64,000 bases of DNA. It comes from Orbilia blumenaviensis. Taxonomy: Eukaryota; Ascomycota; Orbiliomycetes; Orbiliales; Orbiliaceae. This document shows, piece after piece, positions 36,421 to 47,624 of this stretch. The notes beneath the pieces are model-generated. The model saw only the letters and a list, made by a program, of their open reading frames with translations. It was not told the DNA's origin and ran no database searches. Each line of letters opens with the position of its first letter. Position 1 is the stretch's first letter. Where the stretch lies: the NCBI GenBank assembly GCA_036872755.1, contig JAVHNS010000004.1:186001-250000 (forward strand), read 5' to 3'. The translations under genes and the position numbers were made by a program.

Positions 36421-36738
36421 ATGCCCTGCGCAGGAATCTTCACCCCCTGCGAAACATACCACACATTCCCTCCCAATGCCTCCCCAGATCTAAAGACCCT
36501 CATGCGCTATGGATTCCCACAGGACATGGCAGAAAAGATACTCGACACCAGAGGTATGACAAATTGGGAGGTCTTACAAGCAGACTGTACTGCTCTATTG
36601 TTTAAAAAGTATTGGGATTGGATGAATATGAATATTGCGTCACGGAGACGACGGAGAGGGACTGAAAGGGAGATGATGGAGGAATTGGATCGGCTGGCTG
36701 GGTCGGCTTATGGAAGGAAGAAGTGTGTTATTCTTTGA
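36421..36738 (+). CDS. Small protein with C-terminal CaaX (prenylation) box
   Basis: A single exon of 105 residues. I do not recognise a family. The N terminus MPCAGIFTPCETYHTFPP is followed by a compact, partly helical region (DLKTLMRYGFPQDMAEKIL, WEVLQADCTALLFKKYWDWMN). A polybasic RRRRR segment lies near residue 77, then a helical EREMMEELDRLAGSAY, ending in KKCVIL. A CVIL terminus fits a CaaX box, with Leu at the last position favouring geranylgeranylation. With the basic residues this predicts membrane attachment. Cys3 and Cys10 could also be acylated. The start is supported by 437 ATG-free upstream bases. G-protein gamma subunits have similar length and CaaX ends, but the sequence does not otherwise match. 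Confidence 0.6.
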   Translation: MPCAGIFTPCETYHTFPPNASPDLKTLMRYGFPQDMAEKILDTRGMTNWEVLQADCTALLFKKYWDWMNMNIASRRRRRGTEREMMEELDRLAGSAYGRKKCVIL

Positions 36739-37175
36739 GGCCGTAGTTCTAGCAAGTTGTGTTATCATTATTATTTTTTCTTGTAGCGCGTAGAGCGGTC
36801 GCTAGTTGATATCAGCTACTATCTAATGATATTTATTTAATTAGAGAGAGCTTTATTGTAAGGGGTGGAGCGAAGTCGCATGTGTAATTTTGATAATTAG
36901 CCAAAGATGAGAGCGAGCGAGGCAGTATGCGTATGCGTATGCGGTTATGGGGAGCAGTTGTTAAATAAACGGCAGTGTGTGTGGCAGTATAGCATGCATT
37001 AAGTACAGCAGGAATTGTAGTAGACAGAAACACTCATACCCCAACCGTCCCAAAAGAAGCACAGAAGAAAGAAGGAAGAAAAAAGGAAAAAACCAAATAT
37101 CACCCCTCGATATTCCCAATAAAAGCAAAATTTAGAATAGCAGGCAAACAGGATAGCATCCCTCCACCTGCGCAA
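36739..37175. other. Intergenic region
   Basis: Convergent 3' flanks of the CaaX protein and the DUF7587-like gene. AT-rich. No coding region was seen. Confidence 0.4.
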
Positions 37176-37664
37176 CTATTTCACGCGGGAGACGTAGAGG
37201 ATGGCTGACGCGGGGATTATATAAAGAGCGAGGTACTCGTTCCTAATTCGCTCTTTATCGACGCCCCGGAGTATGCCAGGATAATCCTCGATTACATCGC
37301 TGAGTTTCAAAATCGGGAGAAGGCCACCTTCGGCATTCGTGATCTCTCGAGGGTCAATCTTCATTATATACGCACGCCCATATTTACCCTGGCGAAGCCT
37401 CTTTCGAGCCCAGTTCAAAGCGTGTTTCCGGGAGACAAATGTGGAGATGAAGGAGCTGGGTTTGGGTTGCCACCTCAAGTGGTTCCTGATGCCGTAGGCG
37501 AGTTCCCCATAGTTTTGTAAGTTAATATAGCCAGCCTTGGTGCATCTGAAACCGAGATTACTTTTGTACGATGTGTAAGAGCCGTGGCTGAAGTGAACCC
37601 TGTAAAGAGCTCTAGGATAGAGCTCCAAAGGGAGTTGCGGGTTTGGGATGTCTATGATAGACAT
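37176..37664 (-). CDS. DUF7587-like fungal protein, copy 1
   Basis: A single exon of 162 residues. The whole length matches one fungal domain that I recognise, with moderate confidence, as DUF7587-like: LYRVHFSHGSYTSY near residue 20, GFRCTKAGYINL, LAYGIRNHLRWQPKPSSFISTF, a HALNWARKR segment, a Tyr-x-Met-Lys-Ile-Asp-Pro strand, and NEYLALYIIPASAI near the end. The order of a conserved Arg (LYR), a Ser/Thr in FIST and a Glu in NEY resembles the R-S-E layout of ADP-ribosyltransferase folds; that link is an inference and no activity is claimed. No signal peptide is visible. A paralogue lies at 42964. The start at 37664 is the first Met of the conserved domain. Confidence 0.75.
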   Translation of the reverse strand: MSIIDIPNPQLPLELYPRALYRVHFSHGSYTSYKSNLGFRCTKAGYINLQNYGELAYGIRNHLRWQPKPSSFISTFVSRKHALNWARKRLRQGKYGRAYIMKIDPREITNAEGGLLPILKLSDVIEDYPGILRGVDKERIRNEYLALYIIPASAILYVSRVK

Positions 37665-38193
37665 GTTTTAGGAGATACCGATGGCAAAGTTTCTATGGTA
37701 ATTGAAGAGGGTTATGAGTGAGGTCTACAGAGGAAGAGGTGTGATAGCAGCAGAAGCAGAAGAAGCAAAAACAAAGAGCAAAATGAGTTTTTTGGTGATG
37801 GAGTTACAGATTCTCAACATTCCATAGTTTCTATTGTGAAATCTTGCGAAGCCCATTGCCTATATCGGTACAGTGGATGAAGCCCGAGTGATAGCCGTAT
37901 TTGACAGGATGCCTCTATTCTTGGAGCCACTTCCTTTGGATGGAATATAAAACCTGAGAGAGAGTCCTTGGTGTCTGTGGCCTGTTCTTCATATGAGGGA
38001 GACCCTTTGATCCACTGGCGCCATATATATCTGTACCTTTACCAACTTACCTGAGCACTTCACGTGATTGATTAGGTCCAAATTGGGCCCACCAGCCACG
38101 GCTAGGTTTTGTTCCATTTCGAATCTGAGAGCAATATATGTATCGAACCCGCTATCATTTGCGGGCATGTGGCTCAATCAATTTCTTCTTGGG

Positions 38194-38235
<42 letters not shown>

Positions 38236-39915
38236 TATATGTGCATACTTGTGCTCTCTCTTTATGCAGATATATATCAGGTGTCCGGTCTTTTTGAGGC
38301 CCTCTTTGTCTTTTGTATTCCAGAACAGGGGCGTGGCCATTATATAATGTGTAGTATGCTCATGTATTTATAAATAATTTTCGGCGGCCAAACAGCATAC
38401 CGGTAATCGATCGGGCAAGGCAAATTTGAGCGCGGGCCGCCTCTGAATAATATATCTCTCCAATATAATACACTATAGATATCTCGGGCCTTTGTAGTAA
38501 TATGTATGATAGTGTATATATAGATTTCTGCCATCTTGTTTGGCTCATCAACGTCATCTTAGGACGGATTTAATTATAATAGCTTATTGAGTAATATTTC
38601 TTTATATATGCGTGTATATAGATCGCCCATGCTGTTTCGTATGTGCGCCCAGGCCTTTGGTTTTGTACGTATGTATGGCTCGCCGAGATAATATTGAGAA
38701 GCTTTGAATCGTGGGCCTTTCTTGTTTTTCATTTTCTCTCATCGCTTGTAGCGGTATTTTTTTTCCCTTTGGTTTAGGCTCTTTACATCGGATAGAAACC
38801 GAGTTGCCTTGGACTGCTGGGAGTGGGGGAGCGGGGGAGGCTTTTGGAATAATAGATTAAAGAAATATAAGGATATAAACACTTACATAAGGTAATGCAG
38901 TTATAATAATAATGGGGGGAAAAGGTAATGGACGCAAGAACACTGATAGCAATGTAACTCCGGATTTTGAGGTAGAAAGAAGGGGAGAAAGTGAAAGGAG
39001 GGAAGAAAGAGAGGGAAAGAAAGGGAAAGAAAGGAAAAGAAGAAAACTCGAGGAACAGGCAGCTTTTAAATCGATTTCCGTTGCCGTGCCCGCATTGTAA
39101 CCCCTTGTATATAAACAAACAAACAAACTGTAAGCGCCAGAGCGGGGTAATCGTTTTCCGTGAACATTATGACTTATCAGGATAAAGTACTGGGATCAGA
39201 AACCCAAAGTTTAGGCCGGCGTCGATGGTTCTCTATATCGATATATCCTCGATTATTTTCATGTTATCCTCACACAAGTTATGCTGCATAGAATAGTCTA
39301 GTTAAACGACTGGTAAGCCGCCGCTATAACAGACTTAGTTAGACCAAAGCCGTAAGTGTGGATTTTGGCTGGATTTGGTACCCAACTAGCCCGTGAGCGG
39401 CTTAGTACGTGTTACCCAGCCTTAAACAACGCAAAGTCGGAAGCCAAACCCAACAATAACAACACAAATTCATTATCAGGTGGATTCTGCAGAAAGAAGA
39501 ACGGCTGGCTGACAGCACAGCGACCCCACATAGCACATACGTCGTGTCTCAAAGACCAAACCATAAGCGACTGATGCTAGATTGTTTTATACGCCAAAAT
39601 AAACTTGTAATACTGACAGTTACTCAGAAGGAAGTAACTCCCGGGTCTATTCTCGATACTGCTTAGGATACGGAATGCGTTCGATATATGAGAAAGGGTG
39701 GATTGTTGGCTTTTGAGCACAAATGTAATATATTAAATAACTTGGGGGTAAAGCAAAAGGATTTCAAAAGAGTGTAGTCTCAAAGTACAAAGATATATCT
39801 AGCTAGAATGGGGGAAGGGAATGACTAAAGTTTGAATTTTGATGAACGAGGTGAATTGGAAAATCTTGATTACATCCTCCATAGTCGGCGCTCCGGCGAC
39901 TGCATCTCAAGAAGC
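37665..39915. other. Intergenic region with simple repeats
   Basis: 2.25 kb without a supported gene. It holds a (CT)n microsatellite (about 38196-38233), ATAT-rich runs near 38340-38380 and 38500-38525, and a purine-rich stretch 38970-39060 that reads as Lys/Glu/Arg in any frame and is not taken as coding. Confidence 0.5.
38196..38233. repeat. (CT)n microsatellite
   Basis: Dinucleotide run of about 38 nt. Confidence 0.9.
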
Positions 39916-40544
39916 TTAGGATCGCTTGCATCTAACGCTGCGAGCGTGGTTGCGGACTAAAACTCTGAGCTTCTTAATGAAGGGCCGGGTAACCTGGATG
40001 GCGCCGCCATCACCAGTGGCTTGAGTCTCGATATCATTGGCGTCACTGACCCCTTGGCAATCGGATTGGCTGTCAAAGTTCCAACAGAATGTTAGCTGTC
40101 TGTTCCTCTTTTTTTCCTTTTCCTTTTCCTTGTGTTTTCCTTATTTCAACAACTAATAGTATAACTAGCTAAGGGATAGCTTACCGAAAGAATCTACATT
40201 CATAGTCGCCCTGCCACTTGGCGGATACGACGTTATCTCTAAGTCCTTTGGGCAAGGAGCCTGAAGACCATCATAGAATTATTAGAACCGGTTTCGGTGA
40301 CCCATCATCCCGCCCCCTTTTTGCTCTTTTGCAAAATTGATTACTTACGGCATTTGCCAAAGGTGACAGTGACATTATCCATGAATCCTCCAAAGTTACT
40401 TTTGCTGAAGACCGCAACGTTCAGAGTTTCACTTTGCCTAGCATCAAGTTGATTCGCTTTTACCACCTCTTCGAGCGGAGCAGAGGTAACGCCGGTGGCA
40501 GCGGCAAGGAAGATAGTTGCGACGGAAAGAATAGAAAGCTTCAT
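39916..40544 (-). CDS. Secreted beta/gamma-crystallin-like small protein
   Basis: Three exons, 40544-40349, 40260-40185 and 40069-39916, give 141 residues with matching frames. The first 20 residues form a clear signal peptide (MKLSILSVATIFLAAATGVTSA), with a possible propeptide up to LDARQ. The mature part reads like one beta/gamma-crystallin-type unit: VAVFSKSNFGGFMDNVTVTFGKC, LPKGLRDNVVSAKW, YECRFFRQSDCQG, and a C-terminal basic strand region ending VRCKRS. Four to five Cys in the mature protein fit disulphide-stabilised secretion. Similar secreted domains occur in filamentous ascomycetes, and some related ones in bacteria are antimicrobial. The function here is unknown and the family call is moderate. 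It lies between the two DUF7587-like paralogues, transcribed in the same direction. Confidence 0.65.
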
Positions 40545-42963
40545 TTTTAGTGATCGTATAGATATCAGGCTTAGACTCTTGAGACGATTTGGATTTCTAA
40601 AAAGGCGATTTTTGTGAATGTATCAACAAAAATGAAGGAAGGAAGAAAAAGCTTTGTAGATAGAAAGATTGATGGAAAGATGGAAGGCGAATGGTGAAAA
40701 AGTGGAATGGATGAAAGGACGAAACCAGGAGATATTTATACACGATTCCACCATATCGCATACATACTTATTTACGGTCTCAAGTCTATATGATATATGA
40801 TAATGCACAGCCACCTTCTATACTGAACGCTTACTAGGAGGAATTGAAGATAAGTATATTGAATGCACAGCTATCATATTGGTAAATATCACACGAGGAC
40901 GAGCTGAAGTGCGTTGTGTGTATCTCAAGAACGGCAAGCCTGAACCCGGTCCGCAGGTAGTTTGTTGGATAGCGGCTTCAAACGCCCCAACTTAAGCTTG
41001 GCGAAACCTACGTTCTTACTTCCACACACATCAGCCTGGCAGGGCTGAAGAATTGCGAGAACAACTTAATTGGACGGTTCTGATTCCTGCAAAAACATCT
41101 GCAAAATATCACGGAGCCCCCGTTGCTGGAAAATTACCTTGCTTGTGAAGTCACCGTGCATACCCCTCAATAATTAACGATAATATAGCACCAATGGATC
41201 AAAAAATTCTTTGAGGCTGATATGTATACACGCTTACGTATACTGTAAGGAATCTGGTGCGTTTTCCAAGACCCTTTTCTGCCCCCGGGAGGTCTTAAAA
41301 TCACTTTAATATATCTGCATGGCTATCAAGCCCAATCTAAGACCGCCTTGCAAGCGTCGGATACACGGCTCAGAAAATGCACTCCTTCCCCCTTACGATA
41401 ATTCCAAATAAAAGTATACTTATGTCAGCTAACTACTTAATGAACACAATTATTACTGACAAAGCGTCCTTGTGGACCCTTTTTTCCCTTTTATTAATAA
41501 TTTCGAGTATTAATCTATCGCGGCTCCTCGAGTACTCAATACAGGAACGTTACCGATTTCGGAGCGGGGTTCACCTCAGTACCATAGTTCTCCCAAATAT
41601 TCAAAACTCACTCATTCATTCGAGTCTAATGAAAGTATAAAAATATGTATGTACTTTCCAACAACGATGCTTCAAAACTGACTCTGTGTAATTTTGAGCC
41701 AAATCTCGGTGATAATATCGCGGTGGAGCCCGAGGGTCTAAACATAATCCTATGCTGATTCTGGTTACGCTCATGCGACAGGCCACGGTAGGAAAAGAGA
41801 TATACATGGATTGTGAATTTGAGGCAGAATCGGTCTGCAGGCCGTGCTTGGTGATATGCCTGCACAGGTGTGACAAAGAGTGCCTTTCGAGGCCACAATT
41901 GGGAATACTACTAGCTCTGCTTTGACCCCGCTCTCCCTATAGCTACTCCCATACACAGATACCATGGAAATGTGTGACCCTATTGTGAAAGTTTCAAATA
42001 ATTTGGTGCATTCCATTTGGGGATATAATATCCAAGCGCCCTAAACCGATACCAGATACTTTCGTAGATAACATGCATCTGATCTATACGTCTCGAGACT
42101 ATCCATTAACCAAATTTCTTTTTCACCATCTTTTCTGTTTTGACGAAAACTTTTCTGGATATCGCCGTATCAAATACTGATCATGACCTAATACGCCTTG
42201 TCATATTAATTCTGGTTTCAATCCCAGCCGGATTTTTCGCACAGTAGGTACCCAAGCACCTACTGACGTATAAAGTATTAATGCCAAGTTGAGTGCATAG
42301 TAAGCAGGCTGTTAGCTGGTTGTTTCGGCGAACATGAACAATCTTGGCTTTGCAAATACCTAGTTATGTAGGTATTTCGGAGGATATGGGCAGAGAGGGT
42401 AAGCAGGTAGATTTAATACGTAGGCGCTCTATAGTAGACTTATTTTGTACGTATTGTATTACGAATAAGCCGAAGGCTAGTTACGAGACTGAATATGCTG
42501 GTGCTAGTACGTATAGATATCTACTGTGCTAGACATCAGGATGGGATTGATACGTAATCAATCCAGTATTAACATGGCAATGTATATTAGGATGGCATCG
42601 GTACAATACTACACGAATATGACTTCGTGTATTTCGGATTGTGAAGTATTTAAAAAAGTGTACTTTTCCAGCACAGTACTTTAGTGGTATTGCAATTGCA
42701 TGTTGCAATGTCTACAGAATATTGATAGTGGCATCTCGCGGCTGGACTGTGCCCCATGTCACTTGCCGGCTGAGGCAGAGAAATATCCAACCTGAGAAAG
42801 AATACAGGAAAGAAAAGAAAAGAGCCCAGATATGCCCATATCCCCCAGATATAAATAGAAAAAGAAAGAAAGAAAAAAAGAAAAAAGAAAGAAAAAAAGG
42901 GGCGGGGGGGGGGGGGGGGGGGGGGGGGAATTTCGAGTGGGACAGAAAGACGAGACAACCCCA
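40545..42963. other. Intergenic region, ends in a long poly-G
   Basis: 2.4 kb. Short open frames at 41616-42016 (minus) and 42344-42532 (plus) have no recognisable domain and no intron or start context that I could support. The right end carries a purine-rich stretch and a G25 tract. Confidence 0.4.
42904..42928. repeat. G25 homopolymer
   Basis: Uninterrupted run of 25 G, preceded by GGGGC and a poly-A/AAAGAA region. On the minus (gene) strand it is a C25 run about 35 bp after the stop of the DUF7587-like copy 2. A sequence of this kind can form quadruplex or i-motif structures. The length is assembly-sensitive. Confidence 0.85.
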
Positions 42964-43458
42964 TCAGCCGAAATAAACATCGTAAGAGTTCACAATCGCT
43001 GACTCAGGAATCATGTACAAAGCAAGATATTCATCTTCAAACCATTTCTTGTCTTTCCCATCAGGAACAAGGTCGGGGTATTGGCTAAGAATGTCGTCGA
43101 GACATAATATTGGGAGTAGTGCATTTCTCGAATTTTTGATTTGACCGGGGTCGATTGCCATGACAGATGCGGAAACGTCCCTGCCACGCCCGATTTGCTT
43201 TATGGCCCAGTTAACGGCATGGTCTTCGCTCCCAAACATGGAGATGAAGTAAGTAGGTTTCTTAGAACCCCAGTCCAAGTGGGATTCGAAGCCATTAGCG
43301 AGGTCGTCGTAGTCGCAAATGTCGATACGGTCGTCGGCGGTGCAGGTGAACCCATAGTTTTCGTGGTAGGAAGTGTGGGATGCCTTAGGGAAATGGACAC
43401 GGTAGAGGAGGTAAGGGTATTCGCGCCCCTTGAGCCTTGGGTTTGGGATTCTCCGCAT
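42964..43458 (-). CDS. DUF7587-like fungal protein, copy 2
   Basis: A single exon; 164 residues from the Met at 43458. Two in-frame upstream options exist: an ATG at 43542, and non-ATG sequence before it. I prefer 43458 because MRRIPNPRLKGREYPYLLYRVHF aligns with the start of copy 1. Shared landmarks with copy 1: LYRVHF...TSY, GFTCTADDRIDI, LANGFESHLDW, a FISMF strand, a HAVNWA helix, an MAIDPGQIKN strand, ALLPILCLDDIL and DEYLALYMIPESAI. The copies differ at most other positions, so this is an old duplication rather than a recent one. Function is unknown; see copy 1 for the R-S-E resemblance. Confidence 0.75.
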   Translation of the reverse strand: MRRIPNPRLKGREYPYLLYRVHFPKASHTSYHENYGFTCTADDRIDICDYDDLANGFESHLDWGSKKPTYFISMFGSEDHAVNWAIKQIGRGRDVSASVMAIDPGQIKNSRNALLPILCLDDILSQYPDLVPDGKDKKWFEDEYLALYMIPESAIVNSYDVYFG

Positions 43459-44531
43459 CTTTGTTGTAGATTTGATTGAGAAGACGGAGTTTTCTAAAGG
43501 CAATAGAAGAAGTCCAATGAGCGAGGTCCGCGGAGGAATCATAGCTGTAGCAGTAGCAGTAGCAACGGACAATGAGAAGCAAAAGACGAAGAATAAGGTG
43601 AAGTTATCAACCGGGCCCTCGATATCTCATGGTCTCTGTCATCCAATCATTCGAAATCCCGGTTGCATACACAGGCAAAACCCTTAACGACGCCCCATGG
43701 CGAAGCCCAAAAGAGTACTTGAATGCTAGGGACCATTGATTTCCTTGGATGTAGAAATATAAAATCTGAAAAGCTTAGACTCTTTAATATGAGGAGGCAA
43801 AAAAGAAGCATGTGTTCCATCAGCATTATAGCCAACATTATATGCATTCAATAGAACTTCAATGTGAGCACTGCTGTGCAGTCCCTCGTTCAAGTCGGGG
43901 GTCTCCCCTAAGTTTAAAGTCCCCAGAAAACCCCTCCCTGGTATCCAAAGTCTTATGGATATTCCTCTCGTTCTCGCCTGCTGCTTCCTTATCTCTCCCT
44001 TTCTCTCCCTCGTCAGGGCGTCTCCCATTCAGGGTGGGTGGGCATAAATTTGCTATATGGCCTATTTTAGTTTCGCCATTTTCCAGCAGGATCTTTTTTA
44101 GATCACATAGGTCTCCCTTCCCCCCTCCCGTAGCAAGTCTTTTTTTTGTAAACTGCTATCGTTGGGCAAGAGTGTGTTTTATTTCCTCTTGGGTCTATTT
44201 ATGATTATACCCTTGGAATGGGTCCCTTTAAGACTCTTTCTCCTTGGAGGATATTCATTTTCAACCAGGGTTTGATTTGACCACTGTATTCTTTGTATAT
44301 AGGCCCTATTTTATCCCTTGTATCCCGTCTCCTCGATTCCGATCTCAACTTTTTCGAGTTGTTTTTTCGGTTGGAACGGAGGGTATATATGGCACCGTAT
44401 ACACATACTTTTTTCAGCTGGCAAGCAATACAGCAGTCAAAGGTCATAGAACGGTGTATTTCCAGGGTGGGTTTTCCGAAAGATATATATATTCTCAACG
44501 GTAGCTTCCCGGCTTTCAGGTCCGGAAGATG

Positions 44532-44572
<41 letters not shown>

Positions 44573-46045
44573 TTCTTAAAAAAATAAATAAAAAAATCCG
44601 GGGTTGTTCTTTGATTCGGGGAGAAAGTTTGAATCGTCGGCGTTCGTTGCTCGTTTGAGAACGCATCTCTAGTGCGGGGTCCCACTAGCCGTTGGTGGTA
44701 TCTGGAACTGCGCAGATCGAATGCCGACTTACCTTGAAACTTTATATGCTGAGGAAAAGAAAGAACCAAATAACTCACATTGATTGTTAGGAGTTGAATA
44801 CAATTGTACTGTCCAAATTTTGATAGGAAAGGAATAACAAGTAGGGAAAAAAGAAGAAGAAGAAGAAGAAGAAGAGAGGGGTCAGTTAAAAGAGAGACTT
44901 CAATTGTACCGCCGGCGCCCCAACTACACAGCGCGCTGTGGGACAGAACCTCAGTAACTACCTCACATAATTATGGTCAACATTACAGCGTCTGGGACCG
45001 AGACCAAGTAACTCGGTAACTAAACGGTGCCTGAAAACCGCCAACCTTGTCCACCCACAAACTGCCAACCCCGGTCAGCTGGTTTCCTAAACGGGATTAG
45101 CGGCGCTCTATAAATTAAATTCTCTTCACATCTCGCTCTCTCTCTCATCAATGCAACAACCTCCATCTTCATCTTCACCACCATCTTTTCACCATCTCTT
45201 CTTCTTCTTCTTCTCCTTCTCATCCCTCCTCGCACTCTCTCTTCTCCCTTCAGAAACTGTTACTCATCTCTATTCTATCTTCTTCGCTTCCTTCATCGCC
45301 GTCGCCACGCTGCTGTATTCTGTAAGAATCCCCCCATTCCACCTCGCGCGTCTACAGCCAAAAAATTTTATATATATATAAAAAAAAAGAGTCCTCCAAA
45401 TGATGAACTATTCGTGTCGCCCCTATCAGACCAAAAAATCTTGGTGACCTACACCTGTCCAAAGCCAAACGGACTTTTCTGATCTTTCTCTTTTTTTTCT
45501 TTTCTTCTAACACTTGAAACATCTCTACCAAAAATTTTAAACTCTGTTGGAAATGACAGGAAGGCTAATAAGCATCAAAGTTTTTTTTCTTCTCTTTAGT
45601 CCTTTCTTTTTTTAATCTTTATATCGACCCACATACGTAGATTCTTACTAGGTAAGCATATTATTCACTTCATTCATGCACAAGCAGACAAGCACATACA
45701 CAGAGGAAAGAAAAACAAAGAAAGAATGGGAGGAGCTGATGATGCAAACATATCCATGCTAATACTGAGCCCGTCACAAAAATGTCGTCGGGCTTTGTGA
45801 GGAAAAAAAATTCTTTTCATCTTTCACCTGAAGCTCTCTCCCCCCCTTCTCCCCAGTATATCATACCCTTCTTCTTCTTCTTCTTCCACGACGATCTGCA
45901 TCTTCTACTATGGTCCTTTTTGGCAAATATGCTAACTGTCTGGATAGGTTATACATATAATATACTTCCATACACACACACATATATATATATATATAGA
46001 ATAATAATATAATACAAAATGAATATGTACACACACAAACACCAT
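43459..46045. other. Intergenic region with microsatellites
   Basis: 2.6 kb without a supported gene. An (AT)n microsatellite spans about 44532-44569, GAA/AGA repeats lie at 44850-44875, and CTT repeats at 45200-45220 and 45870-45885. The open frames through these repeats are low-complexity. Confidence 0.5.
44532..44569. repeat. (AT)n microsatellite
   Basis: Dinucleotide run of about 38 nt. Confidence 0.9.
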
Positions 46046-47288
46046 CTATCGATACGCAGCAAGCGCGTCGTCGTTCCATCTATATAGCAAAACCAATCAT
46101 CATTAGTTCCCCGTAAAAGTAAATAGTAAAGGAAGATTTAGGGGAAAGGACATACGTCAGAAACTTCCCACTAAGGCTCTTCTCCGCCCTCATCCCCAAA
46201 TTACCCAGCACCGCTCCCACATCCTCCTACACCCCCCCCCCAATTAATCCCCATAGTTAGCCAGCTATACCACACAATCCCATAAAAGGTAATACTACTG
46301 TAAAGATACTCATAAAAAAAGAAGAAGGTAGTATAATGAAAGGAATGAAGGAAGGACTAACCGGCTTCACGATCCCACCGCTCTTCTTCAAATTCACAAA
46401 CTTAGCATGTTCCTCGGGCTTCATAACGCTGCCATGAACCTCTCTTAACGCCTTCTGCATGTCTGTATCCACGACACCGGGCCTGATAGCTACGGTTGTC
46501 ACATCCGGTTCTTCTAGCGCGAGGGTCTGGTTGAAGTGGTTTAATGCCGCTTTGGAGGCACCGTATGCGCCCCAGCCCGTCTTTATCCCCCCAAAATATC
46601 ATACCCATTAGCACACCCCCAAATTTAAAAAAAAAAAAAAAAAAATTTAAAAAAAAAAAAAAAAAAACCAATAGCAATAGCAGAACGAAGAGAGAGAGAG
46701 AGAGAGAGATGACGTACATAAGCACCAACCGCCGCCCCAGAACTAACCATCACAACCCTCCCACCCTTCCTCCTCAACTCCCCCATCCCAGCCCTAACGA
46801 TCTCTACATTCGACAAAAAATTCGTCCTAAAAGTCCTCTCCCACTCCTCACCATCCGAATCCACAATCTTCTTGACGGGATCTAACGTTCCATGGTTCAA
46901 TATCAACGTATCAATCCTTCCCCAGCGGGATATCGCCACGTCTATTATTAGTGATTTTATGTCTGATGTTAGTTCTTGAGGTGGGGTTGAGAGGTCTATG
47001 GAGATGGTTTCGAGGTCTGATGAGGAGGAGGGATGCGTGGCGGAGAGGGATTTTAAGGCTGGGGTTATGGTGCGGGTCACGGCGAGGATGTTGGGCGGGG
47101 TGGGGAGGGAGAGGAGGTGCTGGAGGATTGCGAGGCCGATTCCTATTTACGTATTCAGAAATCATATCGATTAGTTTCTTATTAGGTCCGTATAGTTATA
47201 TAGTATCTAGGTAGTTATGGAGAGAGATTGTGTGTGTGTGTATACCTCGCCCGGCGCCGGTCAGGATTACCACGGGTGTAGCGCTCAT
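46046..47288 (-). CDS. Short-chain dehydrogenase/reductase (Irc24-like)
   Basis: NAD(P)-dependent classical SDR with five exons: 47288-47246, 47142-46718, 46580-46362, 46226-46156 and 46079-46046; 263 residues. Cofactor motif TGAGRGIG (residues 10-17, crossing intron 1), NHG in place of the common NAG, catalytic Ser in MVSSGAA, and catalytic YGASK just after intron 2 (Tyr about 162, Lys about 166). RPGVVDTDMQ is the C-side motif. The closest family seems to be the yeast Irc24/YIR035C benzil reductase group, but the natural substrate is unknown. Intron 2 contains A-rich runs (46625-46668). The last exon is only 34 nt and ends WNDDALAAYR, a usual SDR end in this subgroup. Confidence 0.9.
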
Positions 47289-47593
47289 GTCTTAAGGAAA
47301 TCAACTTGTGATATCTTTTGGATAGATAGATAGGTATGGTGGAGTATGCCGCTAATTTCAGCCGAAGGATTTTATATCTACATCGTCTACGCGCTTAGTC
47401 ATCGCCCGCCCCATTTACTATATATCTATAACAATGATTTTAATCAATTGCTTCAAAAAAAAGCGAAGTAAGGATCATGAACGTCGTATCATAGTAAAAA
47501 AATCTATTTTAACTAAAAAAAAAAAGAAGGGAGCAAGAAACACAGAAATCCCAAAAACAAAAAGACCCTCGTTTTATGTATAAAAACCAAACT

Positions 47594-47624
<31 letters not shown>

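Noticed and set aside
38912..39100. Plus-strand Lys/Arg/Glu-rich frame
   Set aside because: It is a translation of a purine-rich low-complexity tract; the same tract is open in other frames.
41616..42016. Minus-strand frames of 81-90 codons
   Set aside because: No signal peptide, no domain and no compatible introns; three frames are open at once over part of the stretch.
42650..42980. Overlapping frames through the poly-G and AAAG tract
   Set aside because: Homopolymer and simple-repeat translations (Gly, Pro, Lys, Phe runs) without a protein-like core.
46544..46885. Plus-strand frame antisense to the short-chain dehydrogenase
   Set aside because: It runs through A-tracts and is antisense to strongly conserved SDR exons.
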